A stretch of DNA of 64,000 nt from Magnaporthiopsis rhizophila (GCA_003049465.1 PYSS01000011.1:248001-312000); one strand, 5' to 3'; counted from the stretch's first letter, positions 19,325 through 31,559 are shown. Made by a program: numbers and translations. Notes: a model not told the origin generated them from the letters alone.

Positions 19325-21307
19325 CTATCGCGCATCGATGCCCGGAGAGGAGGGCTCCGTGATCTCCTCAAACTCAAGCTCCCACTTGTCCACCTCCTTG
19401 AACTTTTTCGCCGCATTCTTGAGCTCCTCGCCCAGGTCCGGTGGCGGCACGACCGTATCCGCCGTGGCATCAAAGGTGTCATCGAGCACGGCTTCCGAGC
19501 TCTCATCTGCCACGGTTACCGTGTTCTCTTCCTCGCCCGCGACGGCAGCCGCTAACTGATTCTCCTTGTCTGAGCCGGTCACCAGACCGCCGCGGGAGCC
19601 ATATGTTCTCCTGTTGCCCTTCCGACCTCCAGCTCCTCTAGTAGCGTTCGGGCCCTTGGCAACTGGGGTGCTGCTGGACTCTGCGAGAGGTCGCGCGGGT
19701 CTCCTCGATGACCGAGTCGCTCTCGATCCTCCACCGTAGGCCAGCTCGTCGGCCCCCTTGGCGACCGCCAGCGCATCGATCTCGGGGTCGTCGTCCTCGG
19801 GTGCGTTGCTCGCAGCTCTTCGTCTCCTACGAGGCAACATCGACGTGAGCTCGGCCGTGGTGAGCTTCTCAGGCGAGCGTCTCTGTTGAGCAGCGGCGGC
19901 TGCGCGGCCCTTTCCCTTGTTCCTCGCCGTGGTGTAGTTGGGCGAATGCGTCAGCGAGGGTGGTGACGACATGTCAGAAGCTGCATCGTCGTCGTCCGCC
20001 GCGGCCGGCGTCCTGCGCCTGCTATTCGAGCGGCCCCTGCGTGCTCTGCTAGCGGCCACGCCTTTAAGCGAAGGCCAGAACCCTGGGCTCCCGTCCGAGC
20101 AGGTACTGCTGCTAGCTGGAGGGGCCATAACGTCCTCATCGTCATCGTACACGGGCGGCACATGCGGAGGTGTGGACGCCGAGTCGCTGAGGGGCGGCGG
20201 ACTCAGTTCCGACTCGCTCTCGATGGACTGGTGCACATCATCGCTGGATGCCAACGCCGGCCGTTTGGAGGATCCCTCCTGCGCGTCGGTGGACTTCCTC
20301 TTGCGGGAGTCTCCGGGGCTAGGGTCCATTGGAGGCAGTGAATCGCGCGTAGCAGCAGCAGCAGTCGCGGCAGAACTTCGCGTCCTTCTGCGGGTGAGGG
20401 ATTCAGCTTCAATATCCGGCAGTTCCAAATCCGAATCCAGCTCGCTTTCGGCTGCTGCTGCGCCGTCATCGCGGGCGGGCTCGGGCTCTGTGTCGGTGTA
20501 ATCTGCCTGTGCCTTCCTCCCAGTTCCCAAGATACTGCGCTCGCGAGGTCGCCTTTTGAAAGTACCGAGGTTGAATGTTGAGCTGAAGCCCGGCGTGTTT
20601 GGGCCTCGGCTGGTCGGTCGGATGGGCGCGTCTTCCCTTCCTGCGACGCTCGATTGTCTAGAGCGTCCGCGCTTGAACATTGCAATGTTGAAAGATGAGG
20701 TGTCGGCCGACCGGTAGCCGGGCGCCGTGGTTTCGCCCTCCACGCTGCTGGAGTCGATATCTGCGTCTAGATCGAGATCTCCGAACAGCTCTGAGTCGTC
20801 CATGATATCAAGGCCTGACGCATCGGCGCGATGTCGTCTCTGCGTCTCCCGTGTGGCACTAACACCCTTCTCCCCGCGAGCTGGTCGCCGGCTGGTCCTT
20901 CTGCCCCTTGACTGCGGCCGCGGCTGCTGCTCCAGCGTCGACGACGTCGTCAGGCCGTCGAGGCGGTCCATGGCCGTGTCGCGGCGGCGCCTCGAGTCGG
21001 TCAACGCTACCGTCTGTTGAGCGTCTGCGCGTGACCTGGCGGCGGCAGCCGCGGGTTGCGGTTGTCTCGGCGCAGGTTTTGTCGCAGCTGATGCGGCGGG
21101 GGCGGGGGCTGTATTCGTGGCGCGTTCAGCTGCGATCCTCTTAAGCTCGTTGTCGCTCACACCGTAGAGATCACTCATTTCGCTGCTCGACGCGCTGCCC
21201 TTGTCCCATGCTGGGCCGGCTCTGAGCCGCGCGCTCGGCGCCTGGTCCGCCTCGACAGCCGGAGCGGGCTTCGCGGGCGCGACTCGAGATCGCACTGGGC
21301 GCGGCAT
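19325..21307 (-). CDS. Unrecognised, largely disordered basic/acidic protein, probably nuclear
   Basis: This is a single 660-codon frame with strong codon bias. I do not recognise a named family. Most of the chain is low-complexity Arg/Ser/Ala/Asp sequence. Ordered-looking islands are MSDLYGVSDNELKRIAAE near residue 44, DIMDDSELFGDLDLDADI near 168, a duplicated motif SSFNIAMFKRGRSR near 206 and STFNLGTFKRRPRERSILG near 244, LTTAELTSMLPRRRRRA near 490, a KEN sequence near 581 (GSDKENQ), and a C-terminal helix (FKEVDKWELEFEEITEPSS). Multiple basic clusters suggest nuclear location. The KEN triplet could be an APC/C degron, but that is speculative. It is divergent from the FUN14 gene. Confidence 0.75.
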   Translation of the reverse strand: MPRPVRSRVAPAKPAPAVEADQAPSARLRAGPAWDKGSASSSEMSDLYGVSDNELKRIAAERATNTAPAPAASAATKPAPRQPQPAAAAARSRADAQQTVALTDSRRRRDTAMDRLDGLTTSSTLEQQPRPQSRGRRTSRRPARGEKGVSATRETQRRHRADASGLDIMDDSELFGDLDLDADIDSSSVEGETTAPGYRSADTSSFNIAMFKRGRSRQSSVAGREDAPIRPTSRGPNTPGFSSTFNLGTFKRRPRERSILGTGRKAQADYTDTEPEPARDDGAAAAESELDSDLELPDIEAESLTRRRTRSSAATAAAATRDSLPPMDPSPGDSRKRKSTDAQEGSSKRPALASSDDVHQSIESESELSPPPLSDSASTPPHVPPVYDDDEDVMAPPASSSTCSDGSPGFWPSLKGVAASRARRGRSNSRRRTPAAADDDDAASDMSSPPSLTHSPNYTTARNKGKGRAAAAAQQRRSPEKLTTAELTSMLPRRRRRAASNAPEDDDPEIDALAVAKGADELAYGGGSRATRSSRRPARPLAESSSTPVAKGPNATRGAGGRKGNRRTYGSRGGLVTGSDKENQLAAAVAGEEENTVTVADESSEAVLDDTFDATADTVVPPPDLGEELKNAAKKFKEVDKWELEFEEITEPSSPGIDAR

Positions 21308-22024
21308 CGTGAGCGTGCCTTCGCTAGGCGGTTGCTGGCTGTCGAATCGTGTCTCTCGGAAGGCGTAGATAAGGCTACGAGTATTCGAGTCGGTCTGCTC
21401 TAGGCTGTTATGTTCCTGCTTTGGATTCGATAGAAAGGCGCGCGGCGACTGGACGATTAGGTAGTAACCCGTGGTCGTGCTCGGGTTGAGGGTTGGGTTG
21501 CGAGGTTGGAGGTTGACAAACAGTTGGAGAGTTTGAGAGCTAGCCTGAGTCTATCTGGGTGGGGAGTTAGGTCCAGACGCGACGCGTCGGGCCAAGTAAA
21601 GCGGGTTAGGGTCAGCCCCGCACCGCTAGCAACGATGTCCGAAACCACTTTAGCCAGCCACAAACGACGGCGAAACAGGTGCACAATTTTCGGGCTGCTA
21701 TTTCATAAGCTTCTAAATCACAAATGAGAAGGGGCATTTAGGAGTCAGGGAGAACAGACGAAAGGGAATCGGGCACCTCTACCCCTTGCCATTCCGTTAT
21801 CGGACTAACGCAAGGCAGCCGCACAGACCCACACCAGCTCCAACCGTCGTCACTCGCATCGACGTCATCCTTCCTCAAAGCGGAGGTGCAGAATCTCGGA
21901 TCTTGGACCGTACAGCAGAGCCTCAATTCAAACCAACGACTACCGGACCGAGACTGGAATTTTGAACAGAGATTCGTACCTATTGTAGATTGGACCTGTC
22001 TTTCCAAAGCAGACACAAAAAAAC
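21308..22024. other. Intergenic, divergent promoter region (unknown gene / FUN14)
   Basis: The 717 bp between divergent genes contain no supported ORF, RNA or repeat. Confidence 0.5.
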
Positions 22025-22651
22025 ATGGCTGCGCCAGTTCTGTGCCGGCGGACCCTGACCTCACGAGCCTTGCCCCTGGCAGCCGGCGTATCGTTGGGCC
22101 TTGGACACCACACCTTCACGAGCCGCCGTCGTCCATTGAGATTTGATGCTTACCGCCCTGCTTCGAACGCTGTGCCCCCGGCTCTCAGACAAGAGGTCGA
22201 CAGCGAGGACGGCTTTATCAACCCCGAGATTCTCGGTCAGATCTCAGCGGGTAGCTTTTCCGGTATGAGTCGGGACGTCTTCGCTTTACCGCTGCAACGG
22301 GGCCTAGTGATATGCTTTTAGTGGTCTAACGGCGGCAATCCCAGGATTCTTGACTGGTCTACTTGTCAGCGTCTTTTCTCGGACTCTTGTTCTGCTCCTC
22401 GGAGTCACGATTGTGACCTTCCAAGTAAGCCCCTCTAAAACGTATCTATTTGGCGAATAACAACAATGGTGGTCACTATTGACACCCCCGCCCCTCAGGT
22501 TGCTGCAAGATACGGCATAGACCTGGTTCACCAATTTCGCCTGAAGGAACGCGCGCAGTCATCACACATTCTGTCCGCTCTCCGCCACAAGACGCCTTTC
22601 AAGCTTTCGTTTGGAGTCTCCTTTGCGCTGTCCGCATTTGCGCATTTCTGA
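22025..22651 (+). CDS. FUN14-family mitochondrial membrane protein
   Basis: Exons are 22025-22262, 22345-22424 and 22499-22651 (156 aa). The N-terminus is Arg/Ala-rich (MAAPVLCRRTLTSRALPLAAG), like a mitochondrial presequence. The FUN14 region follows: NPEILGQISAGSFSGFLTGL, LVSVFSRTLVLLLGVTIVTF, then VAARYGIDLV, with a last hydrophobic stretch (KLSFGVSFALSAFAHF). Animal FUNDC1 is an outer-membrane mitophagy receptor. The fungal protein lacks an obvious LC3-interacting motif at its N-terminus, so I infer only membrane location. Phases agree across both introns. It converges on aminopeptidase P, with 118 bp between the stops. Confidence 0.85.
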
Positions 22652-22769
22652 GTGAATTAGACTCTAAGGGTACGAGGCTAGACGATCGGGGATGAGACGT
22701 GGTATCTTCTGGAAGCCACCAAAACATATATAGAGGAAGCGCTCCCTGCCTTGATAACCAAGACATCCG

Positions 22770-25077
22770 TCACTCAAACCTCTGGGTCTCCCTCTTGAGC
22801 CACGCAGTCGTCAAAGGGTCGTCCTTGAAATGCCCGCTTGTCTTCTCCCACACCTTGGCATGGTAGTCATTCAACCATTTCTTCTCCTTTCCGGTCAGGA
22901 GGCTCGGCTCGATCAGCCGGCGGCAGAATGGCACCATGGTGACGTACTCGAACCCGAGGTAAGGCTTATCGCCGAACTGGTTCTTCGTCTTGACTTCGCG
23001 CACAATCGCGATGTTCTCAAGACGGATTCCGTACGCACCGTCCTCATAGAAGCCCGGCTCGATTGAGGTGACGTTGCCCGCGGCCAAGGCCACTTCCGCG
23101 TAGTGCTTCCTCGTTCCAATCCCGATGGGTCCTTCATGCACATTCAGGTATGAACCCACACCGTGCCCGGTCCCGTGACGGTAATCCAGTCCCTCTTGCT
23201 GGAGAAAGGTTAGGGATGAATCTGCGGCACAAACGGTGCCGAAGGGCGGGGGAGACTTACCCAGAGGAATTGGCGAGCTAGAGAGTCCAAGGAGAAACCT
23301 GTGGTTCCTCTCGGAAAGATGGCCTGATCCAGGGCAATGTGACCCTTGAGCACCAGCGTATACGAATTCTTCTGAGCATCCGTAGGAGTGCCGAAGTGAA
23401 GTGTCCGTGTGGTGTCTGTAGTGCCGTCCAGATACTGGGCGCCCGAATCGCAGAGGTAAACTGCGTTGGGGTCAATTTTGGCACAACTGTCCTCCTCCGG
23501 GCCATAGTGAATTATGGCGCCACTGCACAGCAGAAAAAAAGGTGAGTTGAATGATCTCAAAGAAGACCAACGGGGAATGGATGACGTACTTGGCTCCTGA
23601 AGCAGAGATGGTGTTGAATGAGTTACCAACAAAGTTGGCACGCTTGCTCCTTATCTCAAACAGTTTGGTGGCGCCCTGAACCTCGTCGAGGACGGTTCTT
23701 TGGCCCACTAGCTGGTCCTCAAGCCAGGCGAAGTACTCGGTAATCGCAGCGCCATCTCGAATGTGGCATTGGCGCATGCCCTCCAGCTCAGCCTCATTTT
23801 TGATGGCTTTGGAGTCGCAAATGGGACTCTTAATCTCCTCGACTGCGCTGTCTCCGCCAAGCGCCAGCTTCAAGGCCCATGAAGTCTTTTTCGAGATGGC
23901 GAGCTTCTTTGGCTTTTCCCTGCCCGGTTCGCCATTCACACTGACGGTCTGAGCAAGGACCCTCGAGTCTTCAAAGATGCTGCCGTAGGGCTTGACGTCG
24001 ACCTTGTTCTCCGCAAGGTAGCTGTGGCACTGGGCACTAAGCGTCAAGGGTTCGATGTAGAGCGTAGCCGAGTCGGCGGTGACGACAGCATAGGAGAAGA
24101 AGACGGGGTTGTAGGGGATGTCGCTCCCTCGCAGGTTGAAAAGCCATGCGATCTCGTCCAGTGCCGAGACGACAAATGCAGACAGCTTCTGCTTCTCGAG
24201 CTCGGCCCGGAGCTCCTTGAGCTTTGTCTGTGTGTCTTTTCCCGTGTACTGTTGTTCGAGGAAGACGACGGGGTTGCTGGGCCGTGCTGGCCTGTGCCTG
24301 CCCCAGACAAGATCCACCAGGTTCTCCGAGACTGCGACCAGCTCCTTTCCGCCGTTTTCCTTGATCTTCTCGTCTAGGTCCCGAGCCTGCGAGCTGGAGA
24401 GCAACGAGGGGTCGACACCGACTGTTTTGCCGCCGGCAACGTGGTTCACTGTCCAGCCCTGCCAGGTAGGAACATCGGGCTGGCCTTGTTTCAGGAGCTC
24501 CCAGTTCTTGTCTAGTTGGGTGGCAGCCTGGCTGAAGTAGCGGCCGTCGGTTGCGAGGGCGGCACTTTCGAGAGTGACGATGGCGGTGCCGGCGGAGCCC
24601 GAGAAGCCGCAAATGTACTCGCGCCTGGCGTCACACGGGGCAATATATTCGGACGCGTGGGCGTCCTCGGTGGGTACGACTACGTGACGGGTGGCGGCAG
24701 GAGGAACGGTTAGTGGCGGGTCTCGGGGGCCGAGGCGGAAGCGAGGCGTGCCTACCGTAGACGTCGATGTTGCGAACTTTCATCAAGTCTCTGAGCTCCG
24801 CCAGGCGGGCCGTGGTGTCGACCGATTTCATCTCGGCGGCGGGGGAGCTGCCGGCGCAGCGCACGAACAGGAGCGGGCGATTTGGGCGATTCGGGTGGTC
24901 TCGAATGTGCGGGGTGGTGGCGTGGCGGGCGTTCCAAGCGCTGTGCCGGATAGCAACGGCTGGGACACGTGGGATGTTGCACAAAACCTTGAGCCGGGAC
25001 AGGCAGCCGCTACCACTGCGGGCGGCGAGAAGAGGCCTTGTGGGAGCCAAGATTGCCCTCAGATGTGTGCCCTTCAT
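22770..25077 (-). CDS. AMPP: Xaa-Pro aminopeptidase P (M24B)
   Basis: Minus-strand exons are 25077-24756, 24679-23590, 23522-23261 and 23198-22770 (700 aa). The usual fungal start corresponds to the internal ATG at 24831 ([14 protein letters not shown]), giving 618 aa. The longer form adds 82 Arg-rich residues with few acids, resembling a mitochondrial presequence. The enzyme removes N-terminal residues preceding proline using two metal ions. The N-terminal creatinase-like lobes are followed by the catalytic lobe with ligands in [41 protein letters not shown] and YGIRLENI. Borders give [14 protein letters not shown] and [15 protein letters not shown] as expected. A TATA-like TTTATATA (25102-25109, + strand reading) lies only 25 bp above the first ATG. 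Confidence 0.93.
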
Positions 25078-26133
25078 GCCAAAAGTTTATGGAGCCTCCG
25101 GTTTATATACCCGTAGGGGCCTACAGGCAAGGGGCACTGAATAAGCAGGGGGCGGAGGTCCGGGGCCACTGGTAGCGCACGTGTGAGTTGTCAATGTCTC
25201 GCCCAGTAATGGAAGCCAGATCCAGGTAACCCTGGATCGCTGAGGAGGAAGGTGCTATGTCTCGGCGCCGGCTCCGGATTGAACGCATCGCAGGGTCGAT
25301 AGCCCAGGTCCCCACCTCAACGGGTGAGTGGGCGTGATCCTACGTAGCACCAACGCCTCAAAGAGTTTGGGTTGCCTGAATGTAAATGCTGCCGTGCATT
25401 TCCCACTTGTGATTGTCGCCCAATCGAAGTACGCTACAGTATCGACCGTCATCCCAGGTTGGCGATGTAGGCAGCAGTTTCGATCTCTTTCCATTTCTAG
25501 ATTTTGCTGTTTTTGTGTTTCGCTTTCCCCATTGATCGGCTTGAATACCTCGGTTTCGGACCACAAGACGGCAAAATGCGGGCAGAAGTAGAACGGAAAT
25601 GTCCACATAAATCTATAGTGAACGGATGCACCACCTAGGTGGTATTTAAATGAATCGAAGATTTTGAGGGTTGGATGCCGTCTTTCTGGGGTGCTGGTCC
25701 GGTACGCCAACCGCAAACGGCGCTGTAACATGAACTCAGCTTCGTGCAGCTAGCTTCCTTTGGAGGGGTTCAGTCAGCAGCAACGCTCACCAACGCCGCC
25801 ACCTAGGCGGTAGGTACGGCGTGAATCTCCGTGCCAGCAATTAACTGACCCACCACCACCGACATCACCAGAGCCTAACCAGACGCAACTCAAATTTCAA
25901 ACCACGATAATCTGATATCCCAGAGTCCCGCGCAGAAGCGGATCAAAGCCCATGAAGTGCTTTCCTCATTCGAACGACTTTTTGCTGCCCATCCAGCTTC
26001 CCACGTAGTTTTCGTCCGGCTCGAGCCACCGAGCCCAGCGCGCCGTGGCCCCGCCTTTGGCCGGCGCCGAAAAGCAAAAACGCTCGGCGGGCATGCGAAG
26101 CTTGGTCCTGGCACAGCGAGCCTTGGTGTCGCC
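25078..26133. other. 1.06 kb divergent promoter region (aminopeptidase P / karyopherin)
   Basis: The region contains two ACCTAGG palindromes (25633-25640, 25801-25807) and the TATA-like box listed separately. The ORF at 25255-25731 (minus) has no domain or codon bias and is not called. Confidence 0.5.
25102..25109 (-). promoter_or_regulatory. TATA-like box upstream of aminopeptidase P
   Basis: On the minus strand this reads TATATAAA, 25 bp before the first ATG (25077) and about 270 bp before the internal ATG at 24831. If used, it would place transcription starts near or inside the N-terminal extension, favouring the shorter protein. Confidence 0.35.
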
Positions 26134-29100
26134 ATGGCGGACGCGCCCGGACTCCCCCTCCCCACTTCCCTCGAGGAAGTGGAAGCGGTAAGCTGATCCC
26201 GCCTCCCCGTTGTCGAGATGCACAAGGAAGAAGCGCTAACAGGCAGCCGCCCGTGCGTGGCAACGAAAAGCTGATTCTCGCACTCTATGAACCGGGTCAT
26301 CCAGACTCCATCGCGAGGATCCAAGAAGTCCTGCACCGCGTCCAGAAGTCACCTGAGGGGTGGCAGCTGGCTCAGCGTCTGCTGGAGCGCCCCAATGACG
26401 CCATCAAGTTCTTTGGCGCCCTGACCATCATCGTCAAGCTCAACACCGAGAGCTCGTCGCTGTCCAAGGATGACTCGGTCGAGCTGTTGCAGAACCTGAT
26501 CGGCTGGTTTGTGCGCTCTCTGAACGACGGCTCCGGGCCTCTGGTGACCAAGAAGCTGTCGTCGGCCCTTGTGACCTGCTACATACACTTCTCTCAGCTG
26601 TGGCCCAGCTGTGTCGCCCACCTTGTGCACTGCCTGCACGCCGGCCAGAGCGTCCCCGTGGCCGACGCATCTGCCGTTCTCGTGTCCTCTCTTGTGCAAC
26701 AACTCGACTTCACCCGTCTTCGCGCTGCTCTCTGGTTTGCCGCTACTCTGGTGGAGGACACGGCCAAGACAGACATGAACACTCTGAAATAGTAGGTCGC
26801 TGCACTCCCTGTAGATTACCAGTCAGCAGCCCGACTGACTGTCTGCTACATCCCCAAGAGCATAGCTGACCAGCCGACCGTGTAGTATGAGTGCACATAC
26901 CCAGCTCATTACCGAGGGCGCAGATGTCGCTACCCTTGTTGCCCACTCCCTAGACCCCAACTTCGCTGGCCCGGAGCGTGTGAAGGCGCAAGAGGAAGCC
27001 ATCAAGTGTCTCCAGGTAGGCGATAGGCCCGCACCTTTTTCCCTTGTCTCACCCTGTTTGGCCAGCCGCATCCATTCTCGGAGACACAGCTGACCGCTGT
27101 TCTCTTCTAGCCTTGGATCATGTACAACCAACGCATCTCGTCCTCGACAGACGCGTTGACCTCTCCACTCAGAACCCTGCTCGCCCCCACCATTGACTGC
27201 TTGGTGGTAGACGAGCTGTATGAGGCTAGCATCGAGCTCTTGTCCGACACTCTCGCAAACTACTCGGGCTTCTTTACCGGAGATGGCTACGACACGCTCT
27301 TCGCATTGTTCGACACGGAATGGTCGCAAAAGCGCTACCGAGAGCTGATCCAGGGTGATTTCGAGTTCGACTCGATTCAGTTTGGAATGCTGATGGTTGC
27401 TTTTGGCGACGCCAAAGTTACGGACCTGCAGCAGAGCACAGACGCCCGCTCACAGCGCTTCCTGGCCGGCCTTGTCGGACTCCTTGCCGCCTCGGGACTA
27501 GCCGTCGGTGAGGATAAGATATTTGTGCCGGCCCTCGAGTTCTGGGCAACCTTTGTCGAGACCATGGCCGACACGGTCTGCAGCGATGACGAATCGGGGA
27601 GGTCCCAAGGCTGGGTACAGACTTCCCTGTCCCTCGTCATGCAGGTTGTAGGCAACTGCTTCAAGAAGATACAGTACCCGCCCGCAGCCGTCTTTGCGGC
27701 CTGGGACTCGTCCGACCGCGCCGGCTTTGTTGAGGCTAGGAAGGACGTTGCCGATCTGCTGCAGACGGTCTATGCCATCTCGGGCCCGCCCTTAATCTCA
27801 CTCTTCGTTGACCTGCTGCTCCGGGCTCTCCCCACGCAGTCGTGGGCCGAGCTTGAGGCGGCCGCCTTCTGCCTGGGCTCACTCGCCGATTGTGTGCCAG
27901 AGGGCGGGGCGTGTGATGAGATCCTGGGCAAGGTCTTCTCGTCCAACTTGTTTGACCTATTAAGCCAGGGGCAAAAGTTGCCGGTTCGCCTCCGCCAGAC
28001 GAGTCTGTCCCTCATCGAGCGGTTCTCTGACTATTTTGAGCGCCACGGCGAGTTTCTCCCTGGCGCCCTCAATCTTTTGTTCGGAGCTGTGGGTGATCCG
28101 GTCCTTGCTGGCCCGTCGTCCAAGTCCATCTGCACCCTCTGTTCGTCGTGCCGCACCCTCTTGACGGGCGAGGCGGCAACGTTTATTGCCTCGTTCCAGT
28201 CCATCCATGCCGCTCGGACAGTCGACCCTTTTGCTGAGGAGAAGATCGTGACGGCGATTGCGTCGGTCATACAGGCCATCACGGATGAGGCGCCCCGACT
28301 CCAGGCTTTCCGTCATCTCTTTTCCATGATTCGGCAGGACGTGGACCGATGTCTGGAGCTGAAGTCACACCCAGAGAGGTTCGAGATGTCAGACCCTTTC
28401 CTAGCAAAGTACTATCTTGAGTACCAGTCACAATCCCAAGATGTTGTCCCTACCGCCGACAAAATTGCGGCACAGATTGCGCTCCAAAATGCCAGATATC
28501 TTCTGAGCATGGCTAAGGGCATGCAAGGCACTTCGGATGGGCCCATTGAGCTGGATGGCTCTACCAGCGGCGGCGGGACGGCCACGTCCCTCAGTGACGC
28601 GACGAGCCAGCACCTGCCTCTGGTGCAGTCCGACATCATGCAGCTACTCGCCCAGCTACGTTCGTCGTTCCCAGACAGCGGCGAGATGGTCGAGGCCATT
28701 TGCCATGTTTTCCGCGCCGGCTTCTCTGAGACCGAACCGGGACCTTTCGTCTTGCCTGCCAACGTCGTATCGCAATTCCTTACGGGCCACGACTACAGCA
28801 CTCCCAGGATAGGCTACGTAGTGAGCACCGCCTGTGCCTTTACGAGCTCGTTGGCAAGTAGCTCTCGCGAGGAGGCTGCTAGACAGTTGACCAAGATTCT
28901 GCCGTGGGCCATTTCCTTGCTGCAGTCTCTGCCTGGTAAGTGACGGCCTGCAAGGGGGCTCGTTTGGATATCGCTGGACCTCTAATGTTCCCTCGCCAAA
29001 ATATTACAACAACATGTTGCTGACGTTTCACCCCAACAGAGCCCGAGGCCGACACGGAACTCTCGCAGAATGTCACTGAGCTGGTACAGCGTGTAGCCCA

Positions 29101-29764
29101 ACGGCAACACGAGGTGCTGCTGCAACTGCAACCGACGTCGCTGCTAGAGTTTTTCTTCATGTTCTCCCTCAGGGTTCTTGATGGTCGAGAGACTCTGCCA
29201 AAGACGGCTGCGGCTGATTTTTGGGTCAGTATGCCGAAAGCCGCGAGCTGAATTTCAAGGCTCCGCTTGCCTTGTCCGATATGGCTAAGCTAACCGCTCT
29301 ATATCGGGGAATATCTAGACCACATTTATCACCCTGAGGCCCACTGATGCGGCCCTACAACAGTCGACTGAGAGTGTCATGACCCATCTCGGTCCCCTTC
29401 TAGCCGCGTCGTTGATCCGGAACGTGGGTGGCAACGCAGCTCGCAGCGAACTGGACCGAATCAGCGAGCCCCTGAAGAAGCTGGTGATGCAGCACGTAAG
29501 GGCCAAGTTGTGGCTGGAGCAGGCACTGGCAGATGCGTCTTTCCCAAGTTCCAGGGTCACCCCTGAGGAGAAGTCCATGTTCTTGAAGAAAGTTTTGAGG
29601 TCAGCTTTCTTGACCCCGTCCCGCTTCCTTGCCGTACCTCATGTTCTTGTGGTGCTAACAATTACATGTATTGCATCAGTCTTCGCGGCGGTCGCCAAAC
29701 GAACCAGGTCGTCCGAGAGTTTTGGCTTGCGTGCCGGGGCTCCAACTTTGCCTATGCATCATAA
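26134..29764 (+). CDS. Importin-beta superfamily karyopherin (importin-13/Kap122-like)
   Basis: Seven exons: 26134-26187, 26247-26791, 26886-27015, 27111-28935, 29040-29224, 29319-29599 and 29680-29764 (1034 aa), all phases consistent. The second exon must use the second AG (26246), giving VEAPPVRGNEKLILALYEPGHPD. The start resembles importin-13/transportin-3-type N-terminal HEAT repeats (QKSPEGWQLAQRLLERPNDAIKFFGALTIIVKLN). A long alpha-helical HEAT-repeat body follows and the end is GGRQTNQVVREFWLACRGSNFAYAS. Such receptors carry cargo through nuclear pores under Ran control; cargo cannot be inferred. Kap122 versus Mtr10-type assignment rests on the N-terminus and length, so the exact orthologue is less certain. 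Confidence 0.85.
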
Positions 29765-30093
29765 AGCAACCACCATAGCTATTTGAAGCAGACGCGCTAT
29801 CTATATCTCTCATGGGTTGTGCGGATATACGAATAATGCAGCTAGAAATCGGCCGCACTTTTTTCTTCGTTGCTTTTGGGTGGACATCTGCGACCCCGGA
29901 TGCAGCCATCCTATGTTTGTCCGGCAGATGATCAATGACTATAGGATACCCGAATAAACAAGAACCTGCGAAGGTACCTGTGTGGGCGCTGTAGTGCCTA
30001 TACATATATTTGTAGCATAACCTGCTGAATATGTCACGTCTAGTGCCTACTTCATCCAACAGATACGTAACAGCACAGAGAGGCCTGACCTGG
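29765..30093. other. Convergent 3' region (karyopherin / mtTrpRS)
   Basis: These 329 bp hold 3' flanks only; no feature is recognised. Confidence 0.5.
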
Positions 30094-31559
30094 TCATGTC
30101 AGCCCCACGGCCTCGCGCACGACCCGCATCGTCTTCTCCGCGCTCTCGCTGGCCTTGAGCGCGCCCTGGAGGGCAACCTCGTCGAGATACCTGCCACCAT
30201 CCCTCGCCAGCAGCTCGAGGTATCTGTCCCGAACGCCGTGGAGGCCGCGGACGACGGCATCGACGACGGCGAGCTTGAGCTCGCCGCGGGCTCGGCCGCC
30301 GAATGCGCCGGGATCGGCCAGCTGCGTGGGCGTCCTGCCTTCCGGGTCGAATGCGCTGAGCAAAGAGAGAAGGTTGGCGACGCCCGGGCGGGCGTCGCGG
30401 TCGTACTGCACCCCTCCGTCGAGCGAGTCTGTGACCGCACCCATGACCTTTTTGCGTATCTCGTCGGCCGTATCGGTCAGGAGGATACGCGAGTTTGCGT
30501 TGGTGCTTGATTTGGACATTTTTTGGTGCGGGTCGCGGAGGGACATTATGCGGGCGGAGGGGGCTTTTGCATGATGCGTGCGTGTTGAACGTCAATATCA
30601 AGTGGCCGGGCGGCCCGCTGGCTGCAAAGGAGAGGTGGATACAGTAGCAAAGAGTTTTCTCTTAGCCGTACAGATACTCACATATGATGGTTTCGGGAGG
30701 TACGAGGTGCTGTCCGTATGCAGCGTTGAAGTTGGTGGCACATTCGCGCGCGAACTCGAGATGTTGCTTTTGGTCTTCTCCGACTGGGACGTGTGTTGCT
30801 CTGGATGGAAGGGGTTGTCTGTTAGTAAAAGAGGAGTAGAGTAACCAAAGTTTCACCTTGCATGCAGCATGCATACCTATGAACAAGCACGTCGGCGGCT
30901 TGAAGAACCGGGTACGAGAACAAGCCGAGCTTCAGCTTCTTCTTGACCTTGTCGTCCATGAAGGACTTGGAGTCGTCCATGGCCAGCTTCGACTACAGCA
31001 TCCACTCGCCGCCACCGGTCAGCAAAACGCGGATACGTGATGTATATATATCCAAGCACGGCACACACGCACACACCTTCCACTGCGTCATCCGCGACAG
31101 CGACCCGACCGAGGCGGTGCAGCTCAAAATCCACATGAGCTCGGCGTGCGCCTGCACCGCCGACTGGAAGAAGATGACGGACCGGGCCGGGTCCAGCCCG
31201 ACGGCCAGCATGGCCGCCACCGTCTCGCGCCTCCACCGCCGCAGCGCCTCGGGGTCCTGCGGCATCGTGACGGCGTGCAGGTCCACGACCGAGTAGAGCA
31301 GCGTGGCCCCCGGCGGTGCACCGACCTGGAGCCGCCGCCACTGCCGCAACGCACCTAGGTAGTTGCCCAGGTGCGGCACGCCCGTCGGCTGGATCCCCGA
31401 GAACACGACTGCGTCTTCGGGGATGACTGCGGCGGCGGCGGACCCCGGCGGTAGCGGCGGCGCAGTGGCTGAGGCCGAGGCCGAGGCCGAGCCTGATGCG
31501 GCGGAAGAAAGCGCCCGGCAGAGCGGCCGCAGGGGCCTCAGGCGAACGGCCTTGAACAT
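30094..31559 (-). CDS. MSW1: Mitochondrial tryptophanyl-tRNA synthetase
   Basis: Minus-strand exons are 31559-31077, 30992-30877, 30800-30682 and 30563-30094 (395 aa from [12 protein letters not shown]; an upstream in-frame ATG at 31679 would add 40 residues). Residues 1-25 form an Arg/Leu/Ser-rich mitochondrial presequence. Class I signatures are present: [18 protein letters not shown] carries the HIGH-like HLGN, and [16 protein letters not shown] carries [24 protein letters not shown] is the tryptophan/ATP pocket region. The bacterial-type sequence identifies the organellar enzyme rather than the cytosolic one. The short first-exon Ala/Ser run ([15 protein letters not shown]) is low complexity. 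The gene is tandem with uS10m and FCF2 on the minus strand. Confidence 0.95.
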
